Shown here piece by piece: positions 45,446-56,701 of a stretch of 64,000 bases of DNA; the first letter of the stretch is position 1; each line of letters begins with the position of its first letter. The notes under the pieces were generated by a model. The model was not told the DNA's origin, did not search any database, and saw only the letters and a list, made by a program, of their open reading frames with translations. The DNA is from Microglena sp. YARC (lineage: Eukaryota; Chlorophyta; Chlorophyceae; Chlamydomonadales; Chlamydomonadaceae), in the NCBI GenBank assembly GCA_022414725.1, contig CM039462.1:43754898-43818897 (forward strand), written 5' to 3'. Both the position numbers and the translations under genes were made by a program.

Positions 45446-45740
45446 AAGAACTCCGAAAAAAAAATCGAGAGAAACTTCAAATGAAACCCGAAGGGTGTAA
45501 GGGAAGGTATGAAGCAAGGCAAAGAACCAAAATTTGCCAAGTGGATATAAGAGGACAACTAAATATCAAAGTCGGGTAACAACGGTATAGAAAACCCGAT
45601 CCGGAATAGGAACCTAATGCCAATCAATGATAACTTAAAGAAACTCTAAATGTAACCAAAGAAACCCTAAAATGTAACCAAAAATTCCAGAATACATGTA
45701 ACCAAAAATTCTAGAATACATGTAACCAAAAAAAATTGGT
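45335..45740 (-). other. Copia A 3' non-coding region with polypurine tract
   Basis: Next to the LTR, the minus strand carries AGGTGGAG as the likely polypurine tract. The segment CTCCACCTATGRCACWGGTG occurs twice about 40 bases apart, and a run of about 25 As (plus strand) lies at 45417-45442. The same layout recurs in Copia B at 52660-52770. Confidence 0.75.
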
Positions 45741-47665
45741 TTAAGGAGAAGCAGTCATTCCAAACATGCGAATGAAACGCCAGAACACCATAGGATCAAG
45801 GGGCTTGGTGAAGGGGTCAGCACAGTTGTCCTTAGTGTTAACATAGGCAACATCCACCTGGCCATCCTCCACCAGCTCCTGGATATAGTGATGGATGACA
45901 TCAATGTGCTTGTTGCGAGGAGCAGCTGACAGTCATTGGCCCAGCTCAAGGACCCCAAGTTGTCACCCTGAATGGTGACCAGGTCACAAGGCAGCCCTAG
46001 ATCAATTCTCAACTTTTTCAACCATTGCACCTCCCTGGCAGTCTGAGACAGGCCTGATACTCAGCCTCACTGGAGCTAACAGCAACAGTGGGTTGCCTTT
46101 TGCTCATCCAGTTCACAAGGCAGCCTCCAGCAAGCACAGCATAGCCAGTCTGAGATCTCTGTTAGACCCATCATCAGCAAAGGATGAGTCACTAAAGACA
46201 GTAAAAGAGAAACCAGGGCTGTGAGTGTAAGTGAGGCCCAGATGGGAATGTTCTCTCAAATACAAAAGCAAGCGCTTGGCTGCAGCCCACAGGGGGGCAG
46301 TGGGTTGAGCAGAAAACCTGGACAGGTAGCTCACAGCAAAAGAAATATCAGGCCTTGTGCAGGTAGCCAGGTACAGCAAAGCCCCCACAAGAGAGAGGTA
46401 CTGGCTATTAGAGGCCAGAGGTTCTCCAGGAGGATCAGTGACAGTGCACTTGGACATGGGAACTGAAAACTTGGGCTTGGTAGCAGCAGTGAGACCAAAC
46501 TGCTCCACCAGCTCAACAATGTAGGAGTGCTGGAGAGGTCGATCTTAACACACCCTGCCGTCAGAATCAAGTGTACAAGTCATGTCCAATGAAAGGAACT
46601 GGACAGGTACACCCATTTCCTTGACTTCCCACCCAGATGCTTCCATAGCCTTGATCAGCAAGGCATACCTATGCAGCTCACTAAAAGCACAGATTAAAAG
46701 TCATCCACATAGGTCAGGACATAGCTCCACCCACCCAGTAGAAATCCCTCCTGAAATACAGAGCAGGTTCAGCTTTGCACATGGTAAAACCGTGGGCAAC
46801 CAAAACCTGCTTTACATCTTTGCTCCAAGCCCTGGGTGCCTGCTTCAAACCATAAAGAGATTTAATCAGCTTGCACACAAGGGGAACATTGTCAGGACCA
46901 AGTTCATGAAAGCCCTCAGGCTGGTAACAGAACAGGTCCAGACCAGGTTCCAGCTTGGCATTCAAGAATGCAGTCTTGATGTCCAGCTGCCTCACAAACA
47001 TTTTTTCTATGAGTGATGGCAGCAAGGAGCACACGAAGACCTGCTTTAGAGGAGACGGGGCATATACATCATGGTAGTCCAGCCCAGGACGTTGCAGAAA
47101 ACCACGAACTACAAAACGAGCTTTAAAACGCAAAGAACCATCAGCCCATGTTTCTTGACAAATAACCATCTGCCAGATAGAATCCTCTGCCTAGAAGGCT
47201 GTGGAGTGAGGACCCAAGTGCCATGAGCATGGAGGGAGGCCATCTCATCCTTCATAGCCTGCAGCCAGAGATCTCTGTCAGGGTTGTAGGTAACATTGCA
47301 GCTTTATAAGAGAGTTCAGTAGAGGTAGAAATAAAAGCCCCCACGTACAAGCAGTGTACTTGTACCTGGGCAGCGGGGATATCAGCAGTATCAGCAGTAA
47401 CCGGTAATAAAGCCCCCAGCGCCAGCACTCATGCGTGGTTGAACAAGGCCGGCCTCCTTTGCCTCTAAATCGTCGAAGCCTGGTATACTGGAACACCCCA
47501 GCCATACGCAGTATCTGACCCGGACCAGTGTTCGATGTCATCACTCACATCATCTGTGACGGCCACATCGTCGCAATGCCTGGTCCGGTATAAACCACCA
47601 GGTATATAGCAGGGGTGAAGTGATCAACAACTCCCCGCGAGCTATCCGAATAGGTGGACGGGGGG
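45741..47665 (-). pseudogene. Copia A pol: reverse transcriptase and RNase H
   Basis: Minus strand, broken into several frames. RT shows SLRFKARFVVRGFLQRPGLD, RQLDIKTAFLNAKLEPGLD and LIKSLYGLKQAPRAWSKDV. The region that would hold YVDD is damaged near 46700. RNase H and connection follow with SLVGALLYLATCTRPDISFA, FTVFSDSSFADDG and, near the end, VTIQGDNLGSLSW. The pol stop is TAA at 45741-45743. Frameshifts occur near 47160, 46700, 46560, 46130 and 45930. Confidence 0.85.
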
Positions 47666-49167
47666 TGGCGACTAGTGGCCAGTGGACCTGTTACTAGGTT
47701 CCACTATGACCCGAGGCTGTCCTAATCCTACGACTTCACCGACGAAACGTGGCGCAGAGGAAGGCCCGGCGACCCCCTGAGATTCGAATAAATTAGAGCT
47801 TGAAGGAACATCAGACTCCCCCTGGCCCAATGCCGCCGCACGCGATACAGCACCATCATTACCTGGCCTGGGACGCATCGTCATCCCATGACCAGTAAAG
47901 CGGTCAACAATCGGGGTTGGTAAAGGGCCCAGGACATTGTCAGTAGTATCAAGCCCTTTACCGATGATAGCGGCAGGGGTGCGAGAAAAATACTGAGATC
48001 CATCATAGGGAAAGAGCCCAGGGATACAGTTATAGCTAAACTGTTCATAGAAGAGCACATCACGACTCTCTACCACCTGGCGCAACTTCGAAACCCAAAC
48101 AAAATAACCCTTACTCACCAGAGAATACCCAACCAGTCTACCAGATAACGCCCTTTCGTCAAGCTTATTGCGCTTCTTCCCATTCACTAAGGTAACATAG
48201 CATGGGCACCCGAACACGCGCAATAACGATACATCAGGTAGAACCCCAAAGAACAACTCATAAAGGAGTCTTGTCACCCTGATTAGGCAGCCGGTTGCGT
48301 AGGTAACACGCGGCGAGGAAGGCATAGGGCCAGAAGGACTTAGTGAGCTTAGACTCCAAGTGAATGCTCCTAGCTACGTTCTGAAGGACCCCATTGTACC
48401 GTTCCACAGTCGCATTCTGCTGAGCAGTGTAAGCCATGGACAATTCATGCACAGCACCAACCGATTCTAACCAATCCTCGAACCACTTCACTATAAATTC
48501 CTTAGCCCTGTCAGACCTAAGACACTTGAAAAACAAATCCATGCAGCTGAGTCATCCATCTGAGATGGTAGTTTGAACTGCTAAGGGAGCTTCATCCCTG
48601 GTTCTCAAGCACAAGACCTCAGCATAGCCAGAGTATTGGTCAGTGAGACACAGAACATAAAACTCCCCACGCAAGCCCCTAATATTAAATGGCCCCATGA
48701 TGTCCAAGTGAAGGCGTTGTAATGGGGCACGGATCCTAGTTTTGCTTTCTTTAGGAAAAGGGATACGTTTTCCCTTTGCCTTCTGACAAGCATCACATGG
48801 GATCTTAGACAGTCTTTGCACCTGTTGGAGAGTGAGGGGTAAGTTCTGAACCAAACCCTTCCTTACAAGGTTGTGCATGGCATCATAGCCAGGGTGACCC
48901 AGCCGCCTATGCCACAACCATTCAGGAGTGGTAGGATCACAACTCCACCATCCTCATCAACATCAAGAGCAAAAGCTGGATAATCTTCAGCACCATACAA
49001 ACGGCCACGAGGGGTGTGACAAGGCCTACATGCAAACTTGTACACACCATCACTGGAGGCAGGGAAAGACCACAGAACAGAAGAGCCCTGTGTGGCAGTA
49101 CAACTAAGACTATCAAAAGAAATCTTGCAGTTGTGAGCATGGGCAACAGCATTTACTGACATGACCC
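47666..49167 (-). pseudogene. Copia A pol: GAG-pre-integrase and integrase
   Basis: It reads MWHRRLGHPGYDAMHNLVRK to KIPCDACQKAKGKRIPFPK (HHCC zinc-binding domain). The integrase core follows with HLDIMGPFNIRGLRGEF (first D), LRSDRAKEFIVKWFEDWL (second D) and QQNATVERYNGVLQNVARS (E). After a frameshift near 48260 it continues LFFGVLPDVSLLRVFGCPCY and LSGRLVGYSLVSKGYFVW, then a variable linker. The upstream end is cut by the LINE insertion. Confidence 0.9.
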
Positions 49168-50940
49168 CACTGACATGACCCCACATTTACTGACATGACC
49201 CCACATTTACTGACATGACCCCACTCCTATTCGGTCTGTTCATTGATAGAATTGAATCGTTCCTCCAATCCAAGCTCCCAAATGTAGGGGCTGAGCTTAG
49301 GGGAAAGATTCTGCAACTGTTACTTTATGCTGATGACCTAGCTATAATGGCAGAATCCCCGGCAGATATGCAAGCGATGCTTGACTGCCTGAGAGATTTC
49401 TGCGAGGCTACTAAGATGGCTGTGAATATAAAGAAAACTGAGATTGTCGTTTTCAACAAACAATTCTGTGATGAGGCCCGCATGGATCCTGATTACAAAT
49501 TTGTCTATGATGGAGCACAACTTTCTACAAAGTTATCTTTTATCTACTTGGGATCCCTCTTTGTGGATGGTGACTCAAGCAATCGTGCAAAAGCTGCTTT
49601 TTCTAGGATGCTCACTAAGGCCCAAAAGGCACACCACATGCTTCGTAGGCGATGCCATACTATGGAGATATACAATATTGATATTCTCACCCACCTGTTT
49701 GATTCTCTTGTACAACCTATCCTGAATTTTGGCTGTGAGGTGTGGGCTCCTTCTATTCTGAACAACACACTTATCTCAAATGACCATGCTTGTGAGAAAT
49801 GGCATAGAGGTATACTTAAACAAATGTTGGGTGTTTGCCAATCTACTACATCTAATATTATCATGAAAGAGCTGGGTAGAACCCCGTTGTGTTTTGCTTG
49901 GCTTAAACAAGCTTTGCGCTTCTGGAACAAGACCATACATAAAGAACCTGAGGATCTCATTAGAATGGCTCTTGAGGAATCTTTTGACTCCAACACTGGC
50001 TGGGTTCATGACTTGCGTTGTGCTCTCCACAAGCTAGGATCCAGTAAAAACATCAACATTTTGGAGGCTGTCGATGTCGAAGGTATTATGTCTGAAGTTT
50101 TTGAGTCATGGAGGTTTAAGTACCCAAGTGACACCAATGCAGTTAGAGACATCCCTGATGAGAGAAGGGTTGGCTTTAAACGCCTCCGATACCAAAAATG
50201 GTTCGCAGCCAACAGCAATGATGAGAATGGCTTGATTCCCTTTACATCCGCCTTACATAAGCAGGATCAGATTCGTTCTATAGCACAGTTTAGAATGGTT
50301 CCCATTGGCTGAACACAGAAAGAATGAGGGTGGTGGATAGAGCACACATCCCTCGCTCAATGAGACACTGTCAAATGTGTGGGTTCCAAAAAAACTGAGG
50401 ATGAAATGCATATGTTTGAGTGCCCTTTTTATAATGATATTCGCCTCCGCTACCAGAATCTGTTTACAGATATTTATAGGCATGTCCATGAGGATACCGA
50501 CTTAACCGTATGGAATGTGGAATTCTGCGATTCCACATTCAGAACCTTTATGAATGGAAATGGCACTAAGTCTTTTTGGAGCAACCTAGCCGACTATCTT
50601 TCTACTTGTAGAAGAGCAAGACAGGAAGCCCTGGACTGCTTAGTGGCACCGTAATTTATTATCCCTTTTTTTTCTTCTTGAGACTTCTCATTTGTTAGCT
50701 TCTTACCTCCGCCACTGTAAGTGGTTGAGATCTGGGTCCTGCTCTAAGGGGTTTAATACCTACGCCACCAAAAACGGTGGTTGGGAGTTTGGTTTGTTTG
50801 TCCTCGACACACCCCTGATGTAATGGGTTTTTTGCTTTGTGGGTGCTTTTTCTTTTTGTTTAAAGCACAGAGTCTCATACACCCTCGCGGTGTCAAGTAG
50901 ACTTTAACATGTAATGTAATGTAATGTAATGTAATGAGGT
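49168..50940 (+). mobile_element. L1-like LINE, 5'-truncated, inserted in Copia A
   Basis: A plus-strand non-LTR element truncated inside the RT domain. It has a 3' UTR of about 290 bp and ends in a (TAATG)n tail at about 50912-50936 instead of poly-A. It splits the Copia A protease from its integrase. Copia B, uninterrupted here (about 56395-56415), gives the empty-site sequence. The 5' junction (49160-49225) contains repeated chimeric target/element units. The 3' UTR matches the reverse complement of positions 1-120 of the window. Confidence 0.9.
49209..50654 (+). pseudogene. LINE ORF2: C-terminal half of reverse transcriptase with zinc motif
   Basis: The frame begins within RT at PLLFGLFIDRIES and carries the catalytic YADD at about 49326-49337 (LLLYADDLAIMAESP). 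The thumb and a long C-terminal region follow. The frame breaks near 50310 and again in an A-run near 50385, then continues TEDEMHMFECPFYNDIRLRY to CLVAP. The pattern CQMC...HMFEC across the break is the C-terminal zinc-binding motif common in L1-like and plant-type LINEs. The endonuclease and first half of RT are missing because of 5' truncation, so the copy cannot move itself. Confidence 0.85.
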
Positions 50941-50944
50941 TCAC

Positions 50945-51226
50945 CGGACAGTGTGGGATGTAGAGAACATTGGTTAAAGTGATTGGTGTTGGTAACCAAT
51001 CACTACCTAACACAATAGAACCCTGACCCACAGACCGTTGAACCACACCATCACCAAATTTAACTGCTGGCCCAGTCTCAGAAGCATGAAACACAGTGAA
51101 CAAAGACATATCACCTGTGATTGACATCCCAGCTCCAGAATCAACATGCCAGACACCCTCAGACAGGCTCGGGCTGCAGACATTTGAAAATTTCGCAGTG
51201 CAAGAGAAAAGGACAGAGCGTACCTC
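50945..51226 (-). pseudogene. Copia A pol: aspartic protease segment
   Basis: In frame directly after the gag UAG (51227-51229) it reads EVRSVLFSCTAKFSNVC, then SEGVWHVDSGAGMSITGD. DSGA is the catalytic aspartic protease motif. It continues AVKFGDGVVQRSVGQGSIVL to LTNVLYIPHCPVN and is cut off by the LINE. Confidence 0.85.
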
Positions 51227-52352
51227 CTATTTCTTGTCCAAAGCATACCCATCAATCTGAGCCTGCAAGGAGGCCAGCTGCCGCGGAGTAAGCACACCTG
51301 GAAGGGCCAAGGCCATGGGCACCGGATTGGTAACCGGTGCACCAGGCTTGGTCTTACGCAGGTGCGGATGCTTCGTGAAACAGCGATCCTCCGAGTGGGT
51401 CGTCTTGCTGAGGCATGGGCCCCAAGTGCAATCCAGACGTCGCTTGTTGGAACCAGAACCCTGAGAACCAGATCCCTGCCCACGCTGAAACGCAGCATTG
51501 GCAGGAACCTGGGGAGCGTCCCGGGACCAACCAGGATGCCTGGAGTCGGACCTGGGGAGAGCAATGTTCAAAATGTCGAGAGACCGATATGCCTCCAGAC
51601 AAGACCAGTAATCTACAGTCTGTCTGTTAGCCAACATCATACCGTACTGGATCCGCAGCGATTCAAATCGGATCAAACGGATCCCATTCACAATGGTTTC
51701 CATGGCGTGGCGCTGAGTGACAGGATGTCCAGCACTGCGGAGGTCAGTGCACAGACTGCGAACCATGCGAAAGAAATCATCGACACGGTCAGAAGGCCCA
51801 TGTGCGCATTATGAAGTTCGATACGCATGAGAGGGACTCTAGAGGCAAGGGCATCAGACTGCGTCTTCCGGATATCCAAAAGGATTATCCGAGGGGTGGC
51901 AAAAGTCCTGGTATACCTTGACCATATCGTCCTCCATGTTCGCGAGCATCATAGTTAAACACATGAACTCCTGACGTTCGAGAGGCAGTGCACTGAACCC
52001 CAACAGTGCAGGATCAAACCGAGACTCACCATGAATGAGGGTATTAGACCCAGCTCCAATCGCAGAAGGGACAGGAGCCAAGGACCTACGAATGTCCATG
52101 AAATACTCCGCAGCAAGACCAGCGTCAAGAGCGCGCTGGTCGTCTATGTTCCTAATCACAGGAATGGACCTCGCAACACTCATAAGCAGCTCGAAATCTG
52201 GGCTAACAGGACACAGAGGGACAGGCACTCGCACAAACTGATAACCAAGCTTCTCGTGATCACTACGCCTCGTACCACCAAAGGTAACACCATGATCTGG
52301 GGGATACAGAATCCCAGAAGTGACTGGACCAAGAAAAGAACGACACCTGGTA
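51227..52352 (-). pseudogene. Copia A gag, C-terminal part
   Basis: It resumes after the Copia B insertion with RSFLGPVTSGILYPPDHGVT, then the capsid-like part (DALASRVPLMRIELHNAHMG; MVRSLCTDLRSAGHPVTQRH). A zinc knuckle of C-x4-C-x5-H-x4-C type follows (CTWGPCLSKTTHSEDRC). It ends LQAQIDGYALDKK and TAG at 51227-51229. One frameshift lies near 51790. The UAG is in frame with protease, so pol would need readthrough. Confidence 0.85.
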
Positions 52353-52357
52353 CCAAG

Positions 52358-52659
52358 TATCAGCTTGGATAACACTCCGGAGAGTGGACTTAGTGTGTGC
52401 AGCACGCCAATCTATAAATGCGGAGACGAGAATAATTATTACAAAAGATAGTGGAACCATAAAGGGACACCAGCGGAGGAAAGGGGGGCGGTAGCCTGGA
52501 ACCTGATCAGGGTACAGGTTAGACAGCGCGTGTCAGAAGAACCGATGACGCAGTTAACAGTAAGCTGACATAGTACTGTCAGGACCGATAGTTCTAAGGA
52601 AGTACATAAGTAGTCACCAAGTCATAAAACGCGTGAGAGCACCGCAATTCATGCTGACA
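52358..52659 (-). repeat. Copia B 3' LTR
   Basis: 302 bp from TATCAGCTTGG to ATGCTGACA. It differs from the 5' LTR only in GCAGTTAACAG versus GCAGTCAACAG. Parts are shared with the Copia A LTRs (for example CCGATAGTTCTAAGG and GTCACCAAGTCATAAAACGC), so A and B are sister subfamilies. Confidence 0.97.
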
Positions 52660-52991
52660 CTCCACCTATGACACAGGTGACATACAATACTACTTCTCCA
52701 CCTATGGCACTGGTGACATAGAACTATATGTAACAGATTGAAAAAAAAAAAAAAAAAAAAAAAAAATCAAAGAACTCCGAAAATTCGAGAGAACTTCAAA
52801 TGGAAACCCAAAGGTTTATAGGAAGGAATGAAACACGGCAAAAACCAAAATTTGCCAAGTTAGAAAAGGATGAAAACCGAATATCAAAGATGGGTAACAA
52901 CGGTATAGAAAACCCGATCCGGGAATAGGAACCTAATGCCATACAAATGATAACCAAAGAAACCGATGTAACAAAAAAAAATTTATATACC
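52660..52991 (-). other. Copia B 3' non-coding region with polypurine tract
   Basis: It has the same arrangement as in Copia A: AGGTGGAG next to the LTR, a second copy of the CTCCACCTATGGCACTGGTG block, then an A25 run at 52741-52766 (plus strand). No coding sequence. Confidence 0.75.
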
Positions 52992-55900
52992 CTAAGAAGA
53001 AGCGGTCATCCCAAGCATCCGCATAAACCTCCAGAACACAGCAGGATCAAGGGGCTTGGTGAAGGGGTCAGCACAGTTGTCCTTGGTGTTAACATAGGCA
53101 ACATCTAGTGAACCGTCCTCCACCAGCTCCTTGATGTAGTGATGAATAACATCAATGTGCTTGCTGCGAGGGAGGAGCTGCCAGTCATTGGCCCATCTCA
53201 GAGACCCTATGTTGTCACCCTGAATGGTAACTAAATCACAAGGCAGACCCAGATCCACCCTCAACTTCTTCAACCATTGCACCTCCCTGGCAGCCTGAGA
53301 CAGGCCTGATACTCAGCCTCACAAGAGCTAATGGCAACTGTAGGCTGCCTCTTGCTCATCCAGTTCACTATGCACCCTCCAGCCAGGACAGCAAAGCCAG
53401 TCTGAGATCTCCTGTCAGACCCATCATCAGCAAAGGATGAGTCACTAAAGACAGTAAAAGAGAAATCAGGGCTGTGTGTGTAAGTGAGTCCCAGGTGGGA
53501 ATGTGACCTCAAATACAAAAGCAAACGCTTGGCTGCCCCCCACAGGGGGACGGTAGGGTGAGCAGAAAACCTGGACAGGTAGCTCACAGCAAAGGCAATA
53601 TCAGGCCTGGTGCAAGTAGCCAGGTATAGCAAAGCACCAACAAGAGAGAGGTACTGGCTATTAGAGGACAGGGGTTCTCCAGGTGGGTCAGTGACGGTGG
53701 ACTTGTCCATGGGGGCACCAAACCTGGGCTTGGCAGCAGCAGTCAGACCAAACTGCTCCACCAGATCAACAATGTAGGAGTGCTGGGAGAGGTTGATCTG
53801 AACACACCTGCCGTCAGAGTCAAGTGTACAAGCCATGTCCAAGGAGAGGAACTGAACCGGCACACCCATCTCTTTGACCTCCCAGCCAGCTTTCTCCATA
53901 GCCTTGATCAGCAAAACATACCTATCCAGCTCACTAAAAAGCACAGATAAAATCATCAACATAGGTTAGGACATAGCTCCACCCACCATTAGAATCCCTC
54001 CTAAAATACAGAGCAGGTTCCGCCTTGCACATAATAAAACCATGTGCAACCAATACCCGCTTGACATCCATACTCCAAGCCCTGGGCGCCTGTTTCAAAC
54101 CATAAAGGGACTTGATCAGCTTGCACACAAGGGAACACCGTTAGGACCAAGTACCTTAAAGCCCTCAGGCTGGTGGCAGTACAGGTCCAGACCAGGTTCA
54201 AGGGGAGCATTCAGAAATGCAGTCTTGATGTCCAGCTGCCGAACAAACATCTTCCTATGAGTGATGGCAGCCAGGAGCACCCTCAGACCTGCTTTAGAAG
54301 AAACGGGGGCATATACATCATGAAAATCCAACCCAGGACGCTGCAGAAAACCACGAACCACAAAACGTGCCTTGAAGCGAATAGAACCATCAACCCCAAC
54401 CTTCTTCACAAATAACCACCTGCCAGACAGGACCCTCTGTTTAGGAGGCAGTGGAGTGAGCGCCCAAGTGCCATGGGCATGTAGGGACGCCATCTCATCC
54501 TTCATAGCAAGGAGCCATTGATCCCTGTCAGGGCTGGTGGGAAGCATGGCAGCTTTGAAGGTCAGTTCAGTGGAAGTGGAAATGTATGCTCCCACGTACA
54601 AGCAGTGTACTTGTACATGAGCAGCGGGGATATCAGCAGTATCAGCAGTAACCGGTAGTATAGCCCCCAGCGCAGAACTACTGCCTGGTTGAACAGGGCC
54701 GGCCTTATTTGCCTCTATATCAACGAAGCCTGGGTCGACCGGAACACCCCAGCCATACGCAGTATCGGAACCCGACCAGTGTTCCAGATCATCACTTGCA
54801 CTATCGGCAACGGCTACTTCATCACATGGCCTTGACCCGAGTAATCCACCAGGGACGACAGGAGGCGTCTGAATGAACGACACCCGCGAGCCATCCGAGG
54901 TGGTCGGAGGTTGGCGACTATTAGTCAATGGACCTGATCCAGGTACCACTATGATCGAAGGCTGTCGTAATCCTAAATCTTCACCGACGAAATGTGGCGC
55001 AGAGGAGGGCCTGGCGACCCCCTGCGATTCGGCTAAGATTTTATCTGAAAGAACTGCAGAATCTCGCCCGCCCAGTGCCTTCACACACAATACAGCACCA
55101 TCAGCCCCTGACCTGGGACGCAAGGTCATCCCATGATCAGGGCAGCGGTCGACAATTGGGGTTAGCAAAGGGTCAAGGGAATTAACCGTAGGCACAGGCA
55201 TATGTCCGTTGATAGCGGCAGGGATGCGAGAGACATACGGCGACCCGTCATAGGGAGATAGCCCAGGAATACAGTTATGATCAAACTGCTCATAGAAGAG
55301 TACATCACGACTCTCTACTACCTGGCGCAACTTAGGAACCCAAACAAAATAACCCTTACTCACCAGGGAATACCCAACCAGTCTACCAGATAACGCCCTT
55401 TCGTCCAGCTTGTTGCGCTTCTTCCCATTGACTAACGTAACGTAGCAAGGGCATCCGAACACGCGCAACATCGACACATCAGGCTGAACCCCAAAGAAAA
55501 GCTCATGAGGAGTCTTATCTCCCTGATTGGGCAAGCGATTACGAAGGTAACACGCAGCTAGGAAGGCATAGGGCCAGAAAGACTTAGTTAGCTTTGACTC
55601 CAGTGTGATGCTCCTAGCTATAGACTGTAAGACCCCATTGTACCTCTCCACAGTTGCATTCTGCTGTGCAGTGTATGCCAAAGATAACTCATGCACTGCC
55701 CCAACCGATATCAGCCAATCCTCAAACCACTTTACTATAAACTCCTTAGCCCTGTCAGACCTCAGGCACTTAAAGGCAAATCCGTGCAGCTGATTCATCC
55801 ATCTGAGGATGATAGTCTGAACTGCTAAGGGAGCTTCATCCCTGGTCCTCAAGCACAACACTTCAGCATAGCCAGAGTGTTGGTCTGTGAGGCACAGAAT

Positions 55901-56701
55901 ATAAAACTCCCCACGCAGACCTCTAATATGAACTGGCCCCATGATGTCCAAGTGAAGGCGTTGGAGAGGTGCATTGATCGGAGTAGTGCTTGCTTTAGGA
56001 AAAGGGAGACGTTTGCCCTTAGCCTTTTGACAAGCATCACAAGGGATCTTAGCCAGTTTTTGGACCTGGTTGAGTGAGAGGGGTAAGTTCTTAACCATAC
56101 CCTTCTTGACAAGTCTGTGCATGGCATCATAGCCGGGGTGACCCAGCCGCCTATGCCACAGCCATTCAGGAGTGGTAGGGATAACAACTCCACCGTCCTC
56201 ATCAACATCAAGTGCAAAAGCTGGGGTAATTGTCAGCACCAAACGAACAGCCACTGGTGGTGTAACAAGGCCTACATGCAAACTTGTAAACACCATCACT
56301 GGAGGCAGGGAAGGACCAGAGAATAGAAGAGCCCTGAGTGGCAGTGCAACTAATACTATCAAAAGAAATCTTGCAGTGGAGAGAATGAGCCACAGCATTT
56401 ACTGACAGGAGGTTCACCGGACAGTGAGGTATGTAGAGAACATTAGTTAGAATGATTGGGTGTTGGTAACCAATCACTACATAAACTCAATGGATCCCTT
56501 ACCTACTGCCCGTTGAACCACACCATCACCAAATCGAACTGATGGCAGATTCAGTGGAACATCAAACACAGTGAACAAAGATCTATCACCTGTGATGGAC
56601 ATTCCAGCTCCAGAATCCACATGCCAGACCCCCTCAGACAGGCTCGGACTACACACATTTGAGAACCTAGAGGTGCAGGAGAATAGGACAGGGCTTACCT
56701 G
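52992..56701 (-). CDS. Copia B pol (protease, integrase, RT, RNase H)
   Basis: In frame after the gag UAG: QVSPVLFSC... to VWHVDSGAGMSITGD (protease, DSGA). Then LWHRRLGHPGYDAMHRLVKK and CDACQKAKGK (HHCC); integrase D-D-E in HLDIMGPVHIRG, LRSDRAKEF and QQNATVERYNG; RT with GSIRFKARFVVRGFLQRPGL, RQLDIKTAFLNAPLEPGLD and YVLTYVDDFI (catalytic YVDD, near 53960); RNase H with FTVFSDSSFADD, SSCEAEYQA and VTIQGDNIGSLRW. The stop is TAG at 52992-52994. Frameshifts near 56215, 54135, 53955 and 53280 interrupt the frame. With one LTR difference in 302 bases these could be sequencing indels, so the element may be active. Confidence 0.9.

Noticed and set aside
51227..51229. Nuclear reassignment of UAG to a sense codon (as in some ulvophyte algae) to explain the in-frame UAGs
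   Set aside because: Copia B pol ends in UAG where Copia A pol ends in UAA, and one UAG in Gypsy-type copy 2 replaces a Trp codon, so a standard code with readthrough or decay is simpler.
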